Assembly (NCBI RefSeq): GCF_004342165.1
Contig: NZ_SMAL01000006.1
Coordinates: 124,001-188,000, forward strand
Length of the DNA: 64,000 bases
DNA from: Natranaerovirga pectinivora
Lineage (GTDB): Bacteria; Bacillota; Clostridia; Lachnospirales; DSM-24629
Direction: 5' to 3'
Within the stretch, counting starts at the first letter, position 1. The number at the start of each line of letters is the position of its first letter. Under the pieces are notes generated by a model. The model did no database searches. It saw only the letters and a list, made by a program, of their open reading frames with translations, and had not been told where the DNA came from. Positions 45,520-53,207 of the stretch are shown here, one piece after another. The translations under genes and the position numbers were made by a program.

Positions 45520-45762
45520 GTTGTATATAATCTTAGGTATGGTCAAGGCAAGTTGGTATGCTGTAATTCTATAGGACTATTAAAGGTATACTTTAAGTGG
45601 GATATAATAGTAAACACCAAAGTGCATATATATACAAATCACTAGAACATAATTACTAGGGTGTGATATAATAATAGAAAGTTTGACAATAAGCCGCTAA
45701 TTAATACATTGGGTATTACAACTATGTATATTATCAAGATTCAATGCCTAGGAGGGGGAATT

Positions 45763-46479
45763 TTGAGTAACAAAATTATTAGTATAGCTATATGTGATGA
45801 TGAAAAAATTATTCAAGATATAGTTAGAACGAAATGTGAGAGTTATTTGGATGAGAATAATATGAGCTATGAGATTAGCACATTTAGTAATGGTATGGAA
45901 TTGTTAAAAGATAACAAGAAATTCGATATTTTTTTCTTAGATGTAGAGATGCCAGGAATGAACGGTTTTAGTATTGCTGAGAGCATTAATAGGGTACATA
46001 AAGATGTATGTATAATATTTTTAACAAGCCATGTAGAGATGGTGCAAAAGGCATTTAAGGTAAAGGCATTTAGATATCTTTTTAAACCTATTATAGAAGA
46101 AGATTTTTTTGAAGCATTAAGAGATGGTATAAAAGAAATTTATGATGTGAAAAAGATTATTATAAATCAAAAAGAAAAGACAAGTATAGTAAGTGTAAAT
46201 GAAATTATATACATTGAGGCCCTAGGTGATAATACTGCTGTATACACCACAGAAGAAGTCTATATTAGCAATAAAACATTAAAAGCATTAAGTGAAGTAT
46301 TAGATGAATCAATTTTTGTACGATGCCATAAGTCATATATAGTTTCTTTAAGGCATATAAAAGAAATTGAAAGTAGAGTAATAGTAACTACTAGTAATAT
46401 TAAGATACCTATTGCTGTTAGAAGTAAAAAAATGGTTAAAGAGAAACTAAGAGAATATGTGAGAGAAAATGCAATATAG
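45763..46479 (+). CDS. LytTR-family response regulator (AgrA-like)
   Basis: A 238-residue two-component regulator. The receiver domain has the acidic pocket CDDEK and phospho-acceptor D60 in FFLDVEMPGMNG. It ends with the conserved Lys of YLFKPI. The LytTR DNA-binding domain (about residues 130-236) shows IIYIEALGDNTAVYT and FVRCHKSYIVSLRHIKEIE. The start is TTG at 45763, seven bases after GGAGGGGG; the longer ORF from 45709 has no such site. The kinase gene follows 21 bases later. LytTR regulators bind pairs of direct repeats two helical turns apart, and such a pair lies after the kinase at 47833-47866. Confidence 0.93.
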   Translation: MSNKIISIAICDDEKIIQDIVRTKCESYLDENNMSYEISTFSNGMELLKDNKKFDIFFLDVEMPGMNGFSIAESINRVHKDVCIIFLTSHVEMVQKAFKVKAFRYLFKPIIEEDFFEALRDGIKEIYDVKKIIINQKEKTSIVSVNEIIYIEALGDNTAVYTTEEVYISNKTLKALSEVLDESIFVRCHKSYIVSLRHIKEIESRVIVTTSNIKIPIAVRSKKMVKEKLREYVRENAI

Positions 46480-46500
46480 CTATTTCAATAGGAGAGTTAT

Positions 46501-47829
46501 ATGGAAAGTATATTATTTTGGATAATTATGTATATATCAGAAATACTAAAACTCAGTATTGTATTACTTTATTTGTTGGAGTATAAACCGACAGAAAAAT
46601 ATTGGAGTATTATGCTGGGATCTGTACCTGTGTTTGGAAGTATTACTATTATTACATTTATTTTTAATTTAAATGAGTATTATTTAACCTATCTATTAGG
46701 TAGCTTTGCCACGTTATTAGTGATTATTTGTATCAGGGGAAAAAAAAAGATTATAATAGGAATATTGAGTTTTCTACTGATTTGTTTAGTTGATATGGCA
46801 TTAACAGGCTTAGTTGCTATTTTTATAAACTATACAATTGAAATGATACTAGATAATATTTATGTAAGTATATTATGTAATACGTTAAGCATATTAGTAT
46901 TAATGGTAATAAAAATGGTAAAAAAGTTATTAAAAATGAATCAGATGATATTGTCATATTATATTCTACCGGGGAGATATATAATTATGGCTTTTTTAGG
47001 TGTATTGGGTGTTGGTTTATATATTGCACCAGTTCATATTTTGGGGTTATTAAAATTAGATGATAGAATGAGAAATATTATTGTCTTTGGTATTAGCTTG
47101 AGTGGGTTAACATTTCTTGCTTTTTTAGGATTATTAATTATAATTAATAATTCAAAAGTTTATTATAAAGAATTATCAGATCTAAATACAAAACTAATAA
47201 TACAACAAAAAAATTATTATAAAGCATTGATAGAAAAAGAAGTGGAAACACGAAAATTTCGACACGATATTAAAAATCATATGTATTGCCTTACACATCT
47301 CAGTGAACAAAAAGAATACGATAAGCTTAATGCATATTTGAAAGAGATTAATATGGTTTCAGAAAAATTAATCATTAATATATACACTGGTAATGATATA
47401 GTTAATACTATTTTAAACCATATTATAAATGACAGCTGTAAAGACGAAAAAAATATCGAAATCAAATGGTTCGGTTTAATACCAGAAAAGATAAAATTAT
47501 CATCGATGGAACTTTGCATTTTATTTTCAAATCTATTTTCTAATGCAGTTGAAGCGAGTAATAAAATAGATAATGAGGATATAAAAGTAATTACTGTTAA
47601 GGTAAGGAATTTAGATAGTAACCTTTTAATAATAATTACTAACCCAATTAAGGAAAAAGTTAATATAATAAATAACAAATTAATGACTTCAAAAAAAGAT
47701 GTGACACGACATGGTTTTGGAACTTTAAACATTGAAAATATAGTGGAGAAATATAATGGTTCTATTAAGTATTTTAGTACACATAATGAATTTTCAGTAG
47801 AAATAATACTTGATGGTATTGTTTTGTAG
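46501..47829 (+). CDS. GHKL-type sensor histidine kinase (AgrC-like)
   Basis: A 442-residue kinase. About six or seven membrane helices occupy residues 1-220, with no extracellular loop domain, as in the AgrC/PlnB type receptors for peptides. The phospho-acceptor is H255 in FRHDIKNH. The ATPase domain is of the GHKL type, with the N box LFSNLFSNAVEAS and G box GFGTLNIENIVEKYNG. AATAGGAGAG precedes the ATG. It forms an operon with the regulator upstream. Peptide sensing is inferred from the architecture and from the small ORF that follows. Confidence 0.92.
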   Translation: MESILFWIIMYISEILKLSIVLLYLLEYKPTEKYWSIMLGSVPVFGSITIITFIFNLNEYYLTYLLGSFATLLVIICIRGKKKIIIGILSFLLICLVDMALTGLVAIFINYTIEMILDNIYVSILCNTLSILVLMVIKMVKKLLKMNQMILSYYILPGRYIIMAFLGVLGVGLYIAPVHILGLLKLDDRMRNIIVFGISLSGLTFLAFLGLLIIINNSKVYYKELSDLNTKLIIQQKNYYKALIEKEVETRKFRHDIKNHMYCLTHLSEQKEYDKLNAYLKEINMVSEKLIINIYTGNDIVNTILNHIINDSCKDEKNIEIKWFGLIPEKIKLSSMELCILFSNLFSNAVEASNKIDNEDIKVITVKVRNLDSNLLIIITNPIKEKVNIINNKLMTSKKDVTRHGFGTLNIENIVEKYNGSIKYFSTHNEFSVEIILDGIVL

Positions 47830-47832
47830 ATA

Positions 47833-47866
47833 TTAACGTTTGCCGGCTACAAATGAACGTTTACCG
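47833..47866 (+). promoter_or_regulatory. pair of LytTR-like binding boxes
   Basis: AACGTTTGCCG (47835) and AACGTTTACCG (47856) are direct repeats whose starts are exactly 21 bases apart, two turns of DNA. They fit the known LytTR half-site pattern around GTT at eight of nine positions and lie just upstream of a promoter. The regulator at 45763 is the obvious binding candidate. Confidence 0.72.
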
Positions 47867-47874
47867 AGAAAATA

Positions 47875-47904
47875 TTGAAAACACTGAATCTTTATGATAA
47901 TAAT
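47875..47904 (+). promoter_or_regulatory. candidate promoter of the 18-residue peptide gene
   Basis: TTGAAA (47875-47880), an 18-base spacer and AATAAT (47899-47904). The proximal LytTR-like box ends eight bases before the -35, the usual layout of activated LytTR promoters. Confidence 0.6.
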
Positions 47905-47945
47905 AAGTTAAGGTATTTATTTCTAGAAGATGAGGAGGGGTTTTT

Positions 47946-48002
47946 ATGGTGCAGCCATTATTATTTGATTGGTTTTATAAAATATTTCTTGGAAATATAT
48001 AA
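47946..48002 (+). CDS. 18-residue hydrophobic peptide ORF, candidate signal or secreted peptide
   Basis: ATG at 47946 follows a very strong ribosome binding site (GATGAGGAGGGG). The product is MVQPLLFDWFYKIFLGNI: one acidic and one basic residue, four Phe, one Trp and one Tyr, with an amphipathic pattern. It has no cysteine, no double-glycine leader and no AgrD-like acidic tail. It sits behind the LytTR-like promoter and after the kinase gene. It could be a leaderless pheromone, a phenol-soluble-modulin-like peptide or a leader peptide for the next gene. No family recognised. Confidence 0.55.
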   Translation: MVQPLLFDWFYKIFLGNI

Positions 48003-48099
48003 TATTAACTGACAAGCCTACTAAAAAATAAGTAAAGTTTATACTGTTGCTATCAATGGTATTATGAGCAGATACATAGTGATGAAGTGGGGTTGGACT

Positions 48100-48687
48100 A
48101 TGCTAGAATTAAATGTAATGAAAAAAGAAAACATTATTGAATTTATTTATGATTATGTGCAAAAGGAAAACCAAAACAACAATAATATTATTTATGAAGC
48201 ATTTCAAGGAGAAAATCAAATCATTTTAGATGTAGATGCAAAGTTTAACACATCTAAATTGATAGATAATAACTCCATTACCATTATTGGTAAATATAGA
48301 AATGATGAAAATGTAATAGCAAAAACATCTATCTTTATAACTGAGTATGATTTATACAAAGATATCTTTTATTGGAATTATAATAAAAATAGCAAGAAAT
48401 TATCTAAAAAGTATCTATCAGATTACAGAGAAATAATAGGTGAGTATGCTGTTATAGTAGGTTATATTCAAATTGCAAATAAGGTAACGTCAAATGATCT
48501 AGTAAGTAAAAATGAAATAATCTCTTTTTTCTATAATTTTAATAAATATTTAATGGTAGATCATAATCTCTTTGTTTATGTAGAACCAAGAGGGATGTAC
48601 TTTTTATCAAAAGAAGAAATAGAACTAAATAGTATAATATGGAAAGATAATCTACCAGAAGAATTACTAAGAGAAGTAACAACTTAG
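48100..48687 (+). CDS. hypothetical protein downstream of the two-component system
   Basis: A 195-residue soluble protein, acidic and rich in Asn, Ile and Tyr, with no signal or membrane segment. The middle part (YREIIGEYAVIVGYIQIAN, FNKYLMVDHNLFVYVEPRGM) could be an alpha/beta fold, perhaps acyltransferase-like, but I do not recognise a family. A longer start exists at 48064; ATG 48100 is preferred since AGTGGGG lies eight bases before it. It is 97 bases after the 18-residue ORF, with no terminator between, so it may be part of the same regulated transcript. Confidence 0.72.
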   Translation: MLELNVMKKENIIEFIYDYVQKENQNNNNIIYEAFQGENQIILDVDAKFNTSKLIDNNSITIIGKYRNDENVIAKTSIFITEYDLYKDIFYWNYNKNSKKLSKKYLSDYREIIGEYAVIVGYIQIANKVTSNDLVSKNEIISFFYNFNKYLMVDHNLFVYVEPRGMYFLSKEEIELNSIIWKDNLPEELLREVTT

Positions 48688-48716
48688 GGTATCTCATCTA
48701 TCCCTAATGCCCTTTT

Positions 48717-48747
48717 AAAAATGTGTTGAAAAACACATTTTTTTTTG
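48717..48747 (+). terminator. Rho-independent terminator
   Basis: AAAATGTGTT pairs perfectly with AACACATTTT around GAAA, followed by further T. It ends the transcription unit of the LytTR region. Confidence 0.92.
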
Positions 48748-48855
48748 TAAATTTTTATTTTAAACAAACATAAGGCTAAACAATAGTTGAATCCATATAT
48801 TTCATAAAAAAACCTAAAAAAGCATATAATAATCTAAAGATGTATTAGGGGTAAT

Positions 48856-49638
48856 ATGATGATAGAATTGAAAAAATCTATAAAAGATGTTTATAAATCT
48901 TTTAATTATTATACTGATCCAAAAGAATATAAAAGTTTTTTTGATCAATTTCCTAATAAGGACAGTGACATTGTTTTAAAACTTCAAGAGATACTTAACA
49001 ATTTTATGATAGATAAAAGGCCTCAAAACAGAAAAAACACATTAAACGTATCAGAAATTATTTGTGCTATAGAAAATAAAAAAAGGGAAATTGTTTTAAA
49101 AGATCAAGAAATAGCTTTGCTTTTATTAGCCATTTTCAAACATAAAAAGCTTCCGTGCAGGTTAAGGTGTAATTTTGTAAATTATCAAAGGAATGGGTAT
49201 AATTTTTTTCAAGGGAAATGGTATTGTGAATTATATAATCAAAGTGTAACCAATTGGTATTTAATAGATCCTACAAACAAATACATACCTATTACTAAAG
49301 ATATAATAAAAAAGAGTGCAGAAATATATCTAACACTAATGAGCGATAAGGCATTTGATAATAAAATATACTATAAGCAATGGAGAGGAAAGCTTGCAGT
49401 AAAACAAGCTTTGTTAGATGATCTTAATGGGATAATGTGTAATGAATTATTACAGGAGGATTGGATATATAAAAGCAATATAAAGAAGCCGGAAATATAT
49501 ATAAAAGATGTAAATAATTTAACTGTTTTTGAAGAATCATTATTATATAAGTTAGCCATAATGATGATTAATCCAGATGGATACTTTGACTTAATAAGAG
49601 AGATTTATGAATATCATATATTGGAAAGAAAAGAATAA
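48856..49638 (+). CDS. degenerate transglutaminase-like protein
   Basis: A 260-residue soluble protein. The segment EIALLLLAIFKHKKLPCRLRC followed by GKWYCELYN and WYLIDPTNKY matches the layout of transglutaminase-like/cysteine-protease folds. However, the positions of the catalytic cysteine (before ALLL) and histidine (in KWYCELY) are not occupied by Cys and His, so it is likely inactive or a binding protein. The assignment rests on pattern only. GGGGTAAT precedes the double ATG. It lies 39 bases upstream of the FRG gene, probably in one operon. Confidence 0.6.
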   Translation: MMIELKKSIKDVYKSFNYYTDPKEYKSFFDQFPNKDSDIVLKLQEILNNFMIDKRPQNRKNTLNVSEIICAIENKKREIVLKDQEIALLLLAIFKHKKLPCRLRCNFVNYQRNGYNFFQGKWYCELYNQSVTNWYLIDPTNKYIPITKDIIKKSAEIYLTLMSDKAFDNKIYYKQWRGKLAVKQALLDDLNGIMCNELLQEDWIYKSNIKKPEIYIKDVNNLTVFEESLLYKLAIMMINPDGYFDLIREIYEYHILERKE

Positions 49639-49677
49639 GCTTTAGTAAATTCTATAACCTTTAGCTGGAGGAATAAA

Positions 49678-50433
49678 ATGTTTAAAGATTTTAGTATTGT
49701 CGATGGTATATGTTCATTAGACTTATCAAGTTGGGACGATTTTTATAAGCTATATTATAAAAATATGACAATATTTAAAGGGTATATTTGGAGAGGGCAA
49801 AAAGATGCCAATTGGAAGCTGGAATCCACTATAGACAGATTATTAAAAGACAGAGGTTTAGATGTTAAAGATGAGATAGATAAGCATTTTAACAACTTTA
49901 TATTTGCTGCAAGAGGAAGAAGAAATAAAAATGCTGTTAAACTAAATAATGAGGATGAATGGTGGGCTCTTGGACAGCATAATGGCTTGTCCACTCCTTT
50001 GCTCGATTGGACAACATCTCCTTTTGTTGCAGCCTTTTTTGCGTTTAATAAAGGTTCCGAGGATGACACTCTAAAAAGAGGTGTTTTTGCATTGCACCAA
50101 GAAAGTATTATTGAAAAATCTAATTCTCTTGAAGAGGAAGGTATTAAGTTTATTAAACCATTTTCTGATGAAAACGCTAGACTAGTTAATCAAAGTGGTT
50201 TGTTTACAAGGACTCCCGTAGGGATAGATATTGAAAGTTGGGTTAAGAAAAACTATAAAGGTGTATCTGATCAAATTGTTTTATTGAAAATTACTCTTCC
50301 AAACAATCAAAGAGAAACTTGCTTAAAGATATTAAATAGTATGAATATTAATTATTTAACTTTGTTCCCGGATTTATATGGTGCTTCAAGATATTGCAAT
50401 ATGATCGTTAAGATAAGAAACTATTGCAACTAG
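49678..50433 (+). CDS. FRG domain-containing protein
   Basis: A 251-residue protein matching the FRG domain: YIWRGQKDANWKLESTIDRL near the start, then WALGQHNGLSTPLLDWT and SPFVAAFFAF. The family is named for its F-R-G motif, is widespread in bacteria and their mobile elements, and has no established biochemical function. TGGAGGAAT precedes the ATG. The stop codon overlaps by four bases the end of the convergent mntP gene. Pairing with a transglutaminase-like gene is unusual. Confidence 0.85.
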   Translation: MFKDFSIVDGICSLDLSSWDDFYKLYYKNMTIFKGYIWRGQKDANWKLESTIDRLLKDRGLDVKDEIDKHFNNFIFAARGRRNKNAVKLNNEDEWWALGQHNGLSTPLLDWTTSPFVAAFFAFNKGSEDDTLKRGVFALHQESIIEKSNSLEEEGIKFIKPFSDENARLVNQSGLFTRTPVGIDIESWVKKNYKGVSDQIVLLKITLPNNQRETCLKILNSMNINYLTLFPDLYGASRYCNMIVKIRNYCN

Positions 50434-50984
50434 GTTAAAAAATGTTCTAATAGAATACTAAAACCAATAATAATTAAGATTAATCCTGATAAACAATAAA
50501 TAATGGATTGATTCTTAATTATTTTTTTAAGTTTTTTACCAAGATAAACACCAATAAATGAAAGAAGGAAAGTAATGGAACCAATAATAAGAGAAGGTAT
50601 TATAATATCAATATTCAAAACTGAAAAACTTACCCCAGTAGCTAAAGCATCAACACTGGTTGCTAAGGAAATAAATACCATAGGCCCTATACTTGTTGAA
50701 TTAACCTTTTGTGCCTCCTCTCTAGAGTGAAGCATAGTATTGATGCCAATAGCAACTAATAAACCAAAGGAGATCCAATGATCTACAGGTTCAATTACTG
50801 ATCTAAAGAACAAGCAAAAAAACCAACCACTAAAGGCCATTAACCACTGAAAAAAACCAAAGTAAAGTGCAATTTTAAAAGCATATCTTACTACAATTTT
50901 TTTAGTCATCCCAAAAGTTAATGAAGCAGCAAAAGCATCAGAAGCTAGTGCAATAGCAATTAATAAAATAGATAAATATCCCAT
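50430..50984 (-). CDS. mntP: manganese efflux pump MntP
   Basis: MntP exports Mn(II) from the cytoplasm. The 184-residue protein has six membrane helices and the conserved acidic residues in IALASDAFAASLTFG and LATSVDALATGVSFS. GGAGGATATT lies directly before ATG 50984, so the longer ORF to 51026 is rejected. I saw no yybP-ykoY riboswitch upstream; only about 65 bases separate it from the divergent promoter of the ABC exporter gene. Confidence 0.94.
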   Translation of the reverse strand: MGYLSILLIAIALASDAFAASLTFGMTKKIVVRYAFKIALYFGFFQWLMAFSGWFFCLFFRSVIEPVDHWISFGLLVAIGINTMLHSREEAQKVNSTSIGPMVFISLATSVDALATGVSFSVLNIDIIIPSLIIGSITFLLSFIGVYLGKKLKKIIKNQSIIYCLSGLILIIIGFSILLEHFLT

Positions 50985-51048
50985 AATATCCTCCCTATAT
51001 ACCTTTGTATAATACGATAGTTGCAAAGTTTTAACACGAGTACCTAAG

Positions 51049-51077
51049 TTGTATAAAAAAATAAAACATGCTATAAT
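51049..51077 (+). promoter_or_regulatory. promoter of the ABC exporter gene
   Basis: TTGTAT (51049-51054), a 17-base spacer and a perfect TATAAT (51072-51077). Confidence 0.75.
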
Positions 51078-51086
51078 GGCTTAGTT

Positions 51087-51105
51087 AATAATGATTATCA
51101 TTAAA
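51087..51105 (+). promoter_or_regulatory. Fur-box-like operator
   Basis: AATAATGATTATCATTAAA matches the 19-base Fur consensus at 15 of 19 positions and contains a perfect palindrome AATGAT-T-ATCATT. It overlaps the expected transcription start, where a bound repressor would block transcription. Which Fur-family protein binds (Fur, Zur, PerR or Mur) cannot be told; mntP next door makes a metal link attractive. Confidence 0.72.
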
Positions 51106-51124
51106 AATACTCGAGGTGAACAAA

Positions 51125-52882
51125 TTGAAAAAACAAAATGATAAAAAAATATTAAAACGATTTATAAGTTATTATAAACCTCACAAAAAATTATTTGCTC
51201 TAGATATGGCTTGCGCTTTTATGATTGCCATGATTGATTTGGCATTTCCCATGATTTCTAGACATTTAATAGAGAAGTTACTGCCAAATCAGATGTATAA
51301 TACCTTTTTTATATTTATATTGGCTTTAGTCGTAATGTATGTTATAAGAGGCGTATTTGAATTTATAGTTAATTACTGGGGACATATTCTAGGGGTTAGA
51401 ATAGAGTATGATATGCGCAGTGATCTATTCTTGCATCTCCAAAAATTACCTTTCAAATTCTATGATAAAAATAGAACAGGACAAATTATGTCTAGAGTAG
51501 TTAACGATTTATTTGAAATAACGGAACTGGCACACCATGGTCCAGAAGATATATTCTTATCTACAATTATGCTTGTAGGTTCTTTTTTAGTACTGATTAC
51601 CATTGATTGGCGCCTTACATTGGTTTTATATGTAGTAGTTGTTGTGCTGGTCTGGTTTGCTATTACTCAAAGAAAAAAATTATCTTTAGGCTTTAAAGAA
51701 GTTAAGAAAAAAACGGCAAGCATTAATGCAACATTAGAGAATAGTATTTCTGGTGTTCGTGTAGCTAAAGCTTTTGCCAATGAAGCATATGAAGTAGAAA
51801 AATTTAGGGCAGGAAACAATGCTTTTAGAGGCTCAAAAAAATACGCATACAAAAGAATGGGTATTTTTATGGGTGGTATGCATTTTATGATATATATCTT
51901 AAATGTTATTGTTATTGCCGTTGGTGGTTATTTTATAATGGTTGATCAAATGTCCTATGGAGATTTGCTTGCTTTTATTTTATATACCAATACCTTTTTA
52001 CAACCTATTAGAAGGCTTACGAATTTTGTTCAACAATTTGAGTCTGGTATGACGGGTTTTGAGAGATTCCTAGAGATAATGGATATAGAACCAGATATAA
52101 AAGATAGTGATAATGCCATAGAAATCACTAATGTTACAGGTAATATAGAGTTTAAAAATGTAAGCTTTTCTTACACAGATGAAGAACAGGTCCTTACCAA
52201 TCTCAATGTATTCATTAAAGAAGGAGAAACACTGGCATTGGTTGGACCATCAGGTGGAGGTAAAACTACTATATGTCAATTGATACCTAGATTTTATGAA
52301 ATAGATGAAGGAGACATTACTATTGATAATATCAGTATTAAAGATGTAACCCTAAGTTCATTAAGAAGAAACATTGGGGTTGTTCAACAGGATGTTTTCT
52401 TATTTTCTGGCACTATTAGGGATAATATTTTATATGGAAGAATCAATGCATCAGAAGAAGAAATGATAGAAGCAGCTAAAAAGGCTGAGATACACGACTT
52501 TATTATCTCCTTGCCAAAAGGGTATGATACTGAAGTTGGAGATAGAGGTATTAGATTATCAGGAGGACAAAAACAAAGAATTAGTATTGCAAGAGTATTC
52601 CTTAAAAACCCTCCTATCCTTATTCTTGATGAAGCAACATCTGCTCTTGATAATGAAACAGAGATTAAGATTCAAAAAGCTTTAGAGAAATTGGCTAAAG
52701 GAAGGACCACATTGGTTATTGCTCATAGATTGTCTACGATTAAAAATGCAGATAAGATTGTTGTTATGAGTGATGAAGGCATTAAAGAAGAGGGTAGTCA
52801 TGAGGTGTTATTAGAAAAAGGTGGGATATATTCTAAGCTTTATAAGGCTCAGTTTAAGGGGTATATTCCTGATGAAGTATAG
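51125..52882 (+). CDS. ABC exporter, fused permease and ATPase
   Basis: A 585-residue half-transporter of the MsbA/multidrug exporter type. Six membrane helices lie in residues 1-310, with the coupling block LPFKFYDKNRTGQIMSRVVND. The ATPase has Walker A GPSGGGKTT at about 374, the signature LSGGQKQR at 478, Walker B ILILDEATSALD and the H-loop AHRLST. The most probable start is TTG 51125, six bases after GAGGTG; the GTG at 51116 overlaps this site. The substrate is unknown. Expression is probably metal-controlled through the Fur-like box. The last 230 bases show the G/T-rich codon shift seen near structured repeats. Confidence 0.92.
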   Translation: MKKQNDKKILKRFISYYKPHKKLFALDMACAFMIAMIDLAFPMISRHLIEKLLPNQMYNTFFIFILALVVMYVIRGVFEFIVNYWGHILGVRIEYDMRSDLFLHLQKLPFKFYDKNRTGQIMSRVVNDLFEITELAHHGPEDIFLSTIMLVGSFLVLITIDWRLTLVLYVVVVVLVWFAITQRKKLSLGFKEVKKKTASINATLENSISGVRVAKAFANEAYEVEKFRAGNNAFRGSKKYAYKRMGIFMGGMHFMIYILNVIVIAVGGYFIMVDQMSYGDLLAFILYTNTFLQPIRRLTNFVQQFESGMTGFERFLEIMDIEPDIKDSDNAIEITNVTGNIEFKNVSFSYTDEEQVLTNLNVFIKEGETLALVGPSGGGKTTICQLIPRFYEIDEGDITIDNISIKDVTLSSLRRNIGVVQQDVFLFSGTIRDNILYGRINASEEEMIEAAKKAEIHDFIISLPKGYDTEVGDRGIRLSGGQKQRISIARVFLKNPPILILDEATSALDNETEIKIQKALEKLAKGRTTLVIAHRLSTIKNADKIVVMSDEGIKEEGSHEVLLEKGGIYSKLYKAQFKGYIPDEV

Positions 52883-52907
52883 TTGTTTTTAAATACTGCT
52901 TGGGTGC

Positions 52908-53020
52908 GCCTAGGGGTATTATATATAAGATTAATGGACCCTTACCCATCCTTGGGTAATAGGGCCCAGCTACGCCATCCGTGGCTCCGCTCTTAAATCT
53001 TATATATAATACCCCTAGGC
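52908..53020. repeat. structured repeat family A, copy A3
   Basis: GCCTAGGGGTATTATATATA at the left pairs with its complement ending at 53020 (ACCCCTAGGC). The central hairpin is TTACCCA/TGGGTAA where A1 and A2 have TTATCCA/TGGATAA, a compensating change. The conserved stretch is GCTACGCCATCCGTGGCTCC. It begins 25 bases after the ABC exporter stop. Confidence 0.85.
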
Positions 53021-53207
53021 TTGTTCTGGGGTCCTTTTTAAGAACTTGAGGCACTAATTGCAAAACTAATATTACTTTATAATTGGGTTTGAAAAAGGAA
53101 AAATTATATTAATTTACTTTTTTTTTTGAATATATCATAAATAAAGAAAAAAACAATAAAATAGGATTAAGGATAAGATTAGAGAGGGTTAAGGATGTGA
53201 ATTATTA

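Noticed and set aside
45520-45762. Second pair of LytTR boxes upstream of the regulator gene
   Set aside because: I searched this gap for GTT-centred direct repeats spaced 21 bp and found none convincing, so autoregulation through such boxes is not supported.
47277-47732. A 151-codon minus-strand ORF
   Set aside because: It lies entirely opposite the histidine kinase ATPase domain, whose motifs are intact, and has no ribosome binding site.
50985-51048. yybP-ykoY manganese riboswitch upstream of mntP
   Set aside because: The gap is too short and shows neither of the conserved loops.
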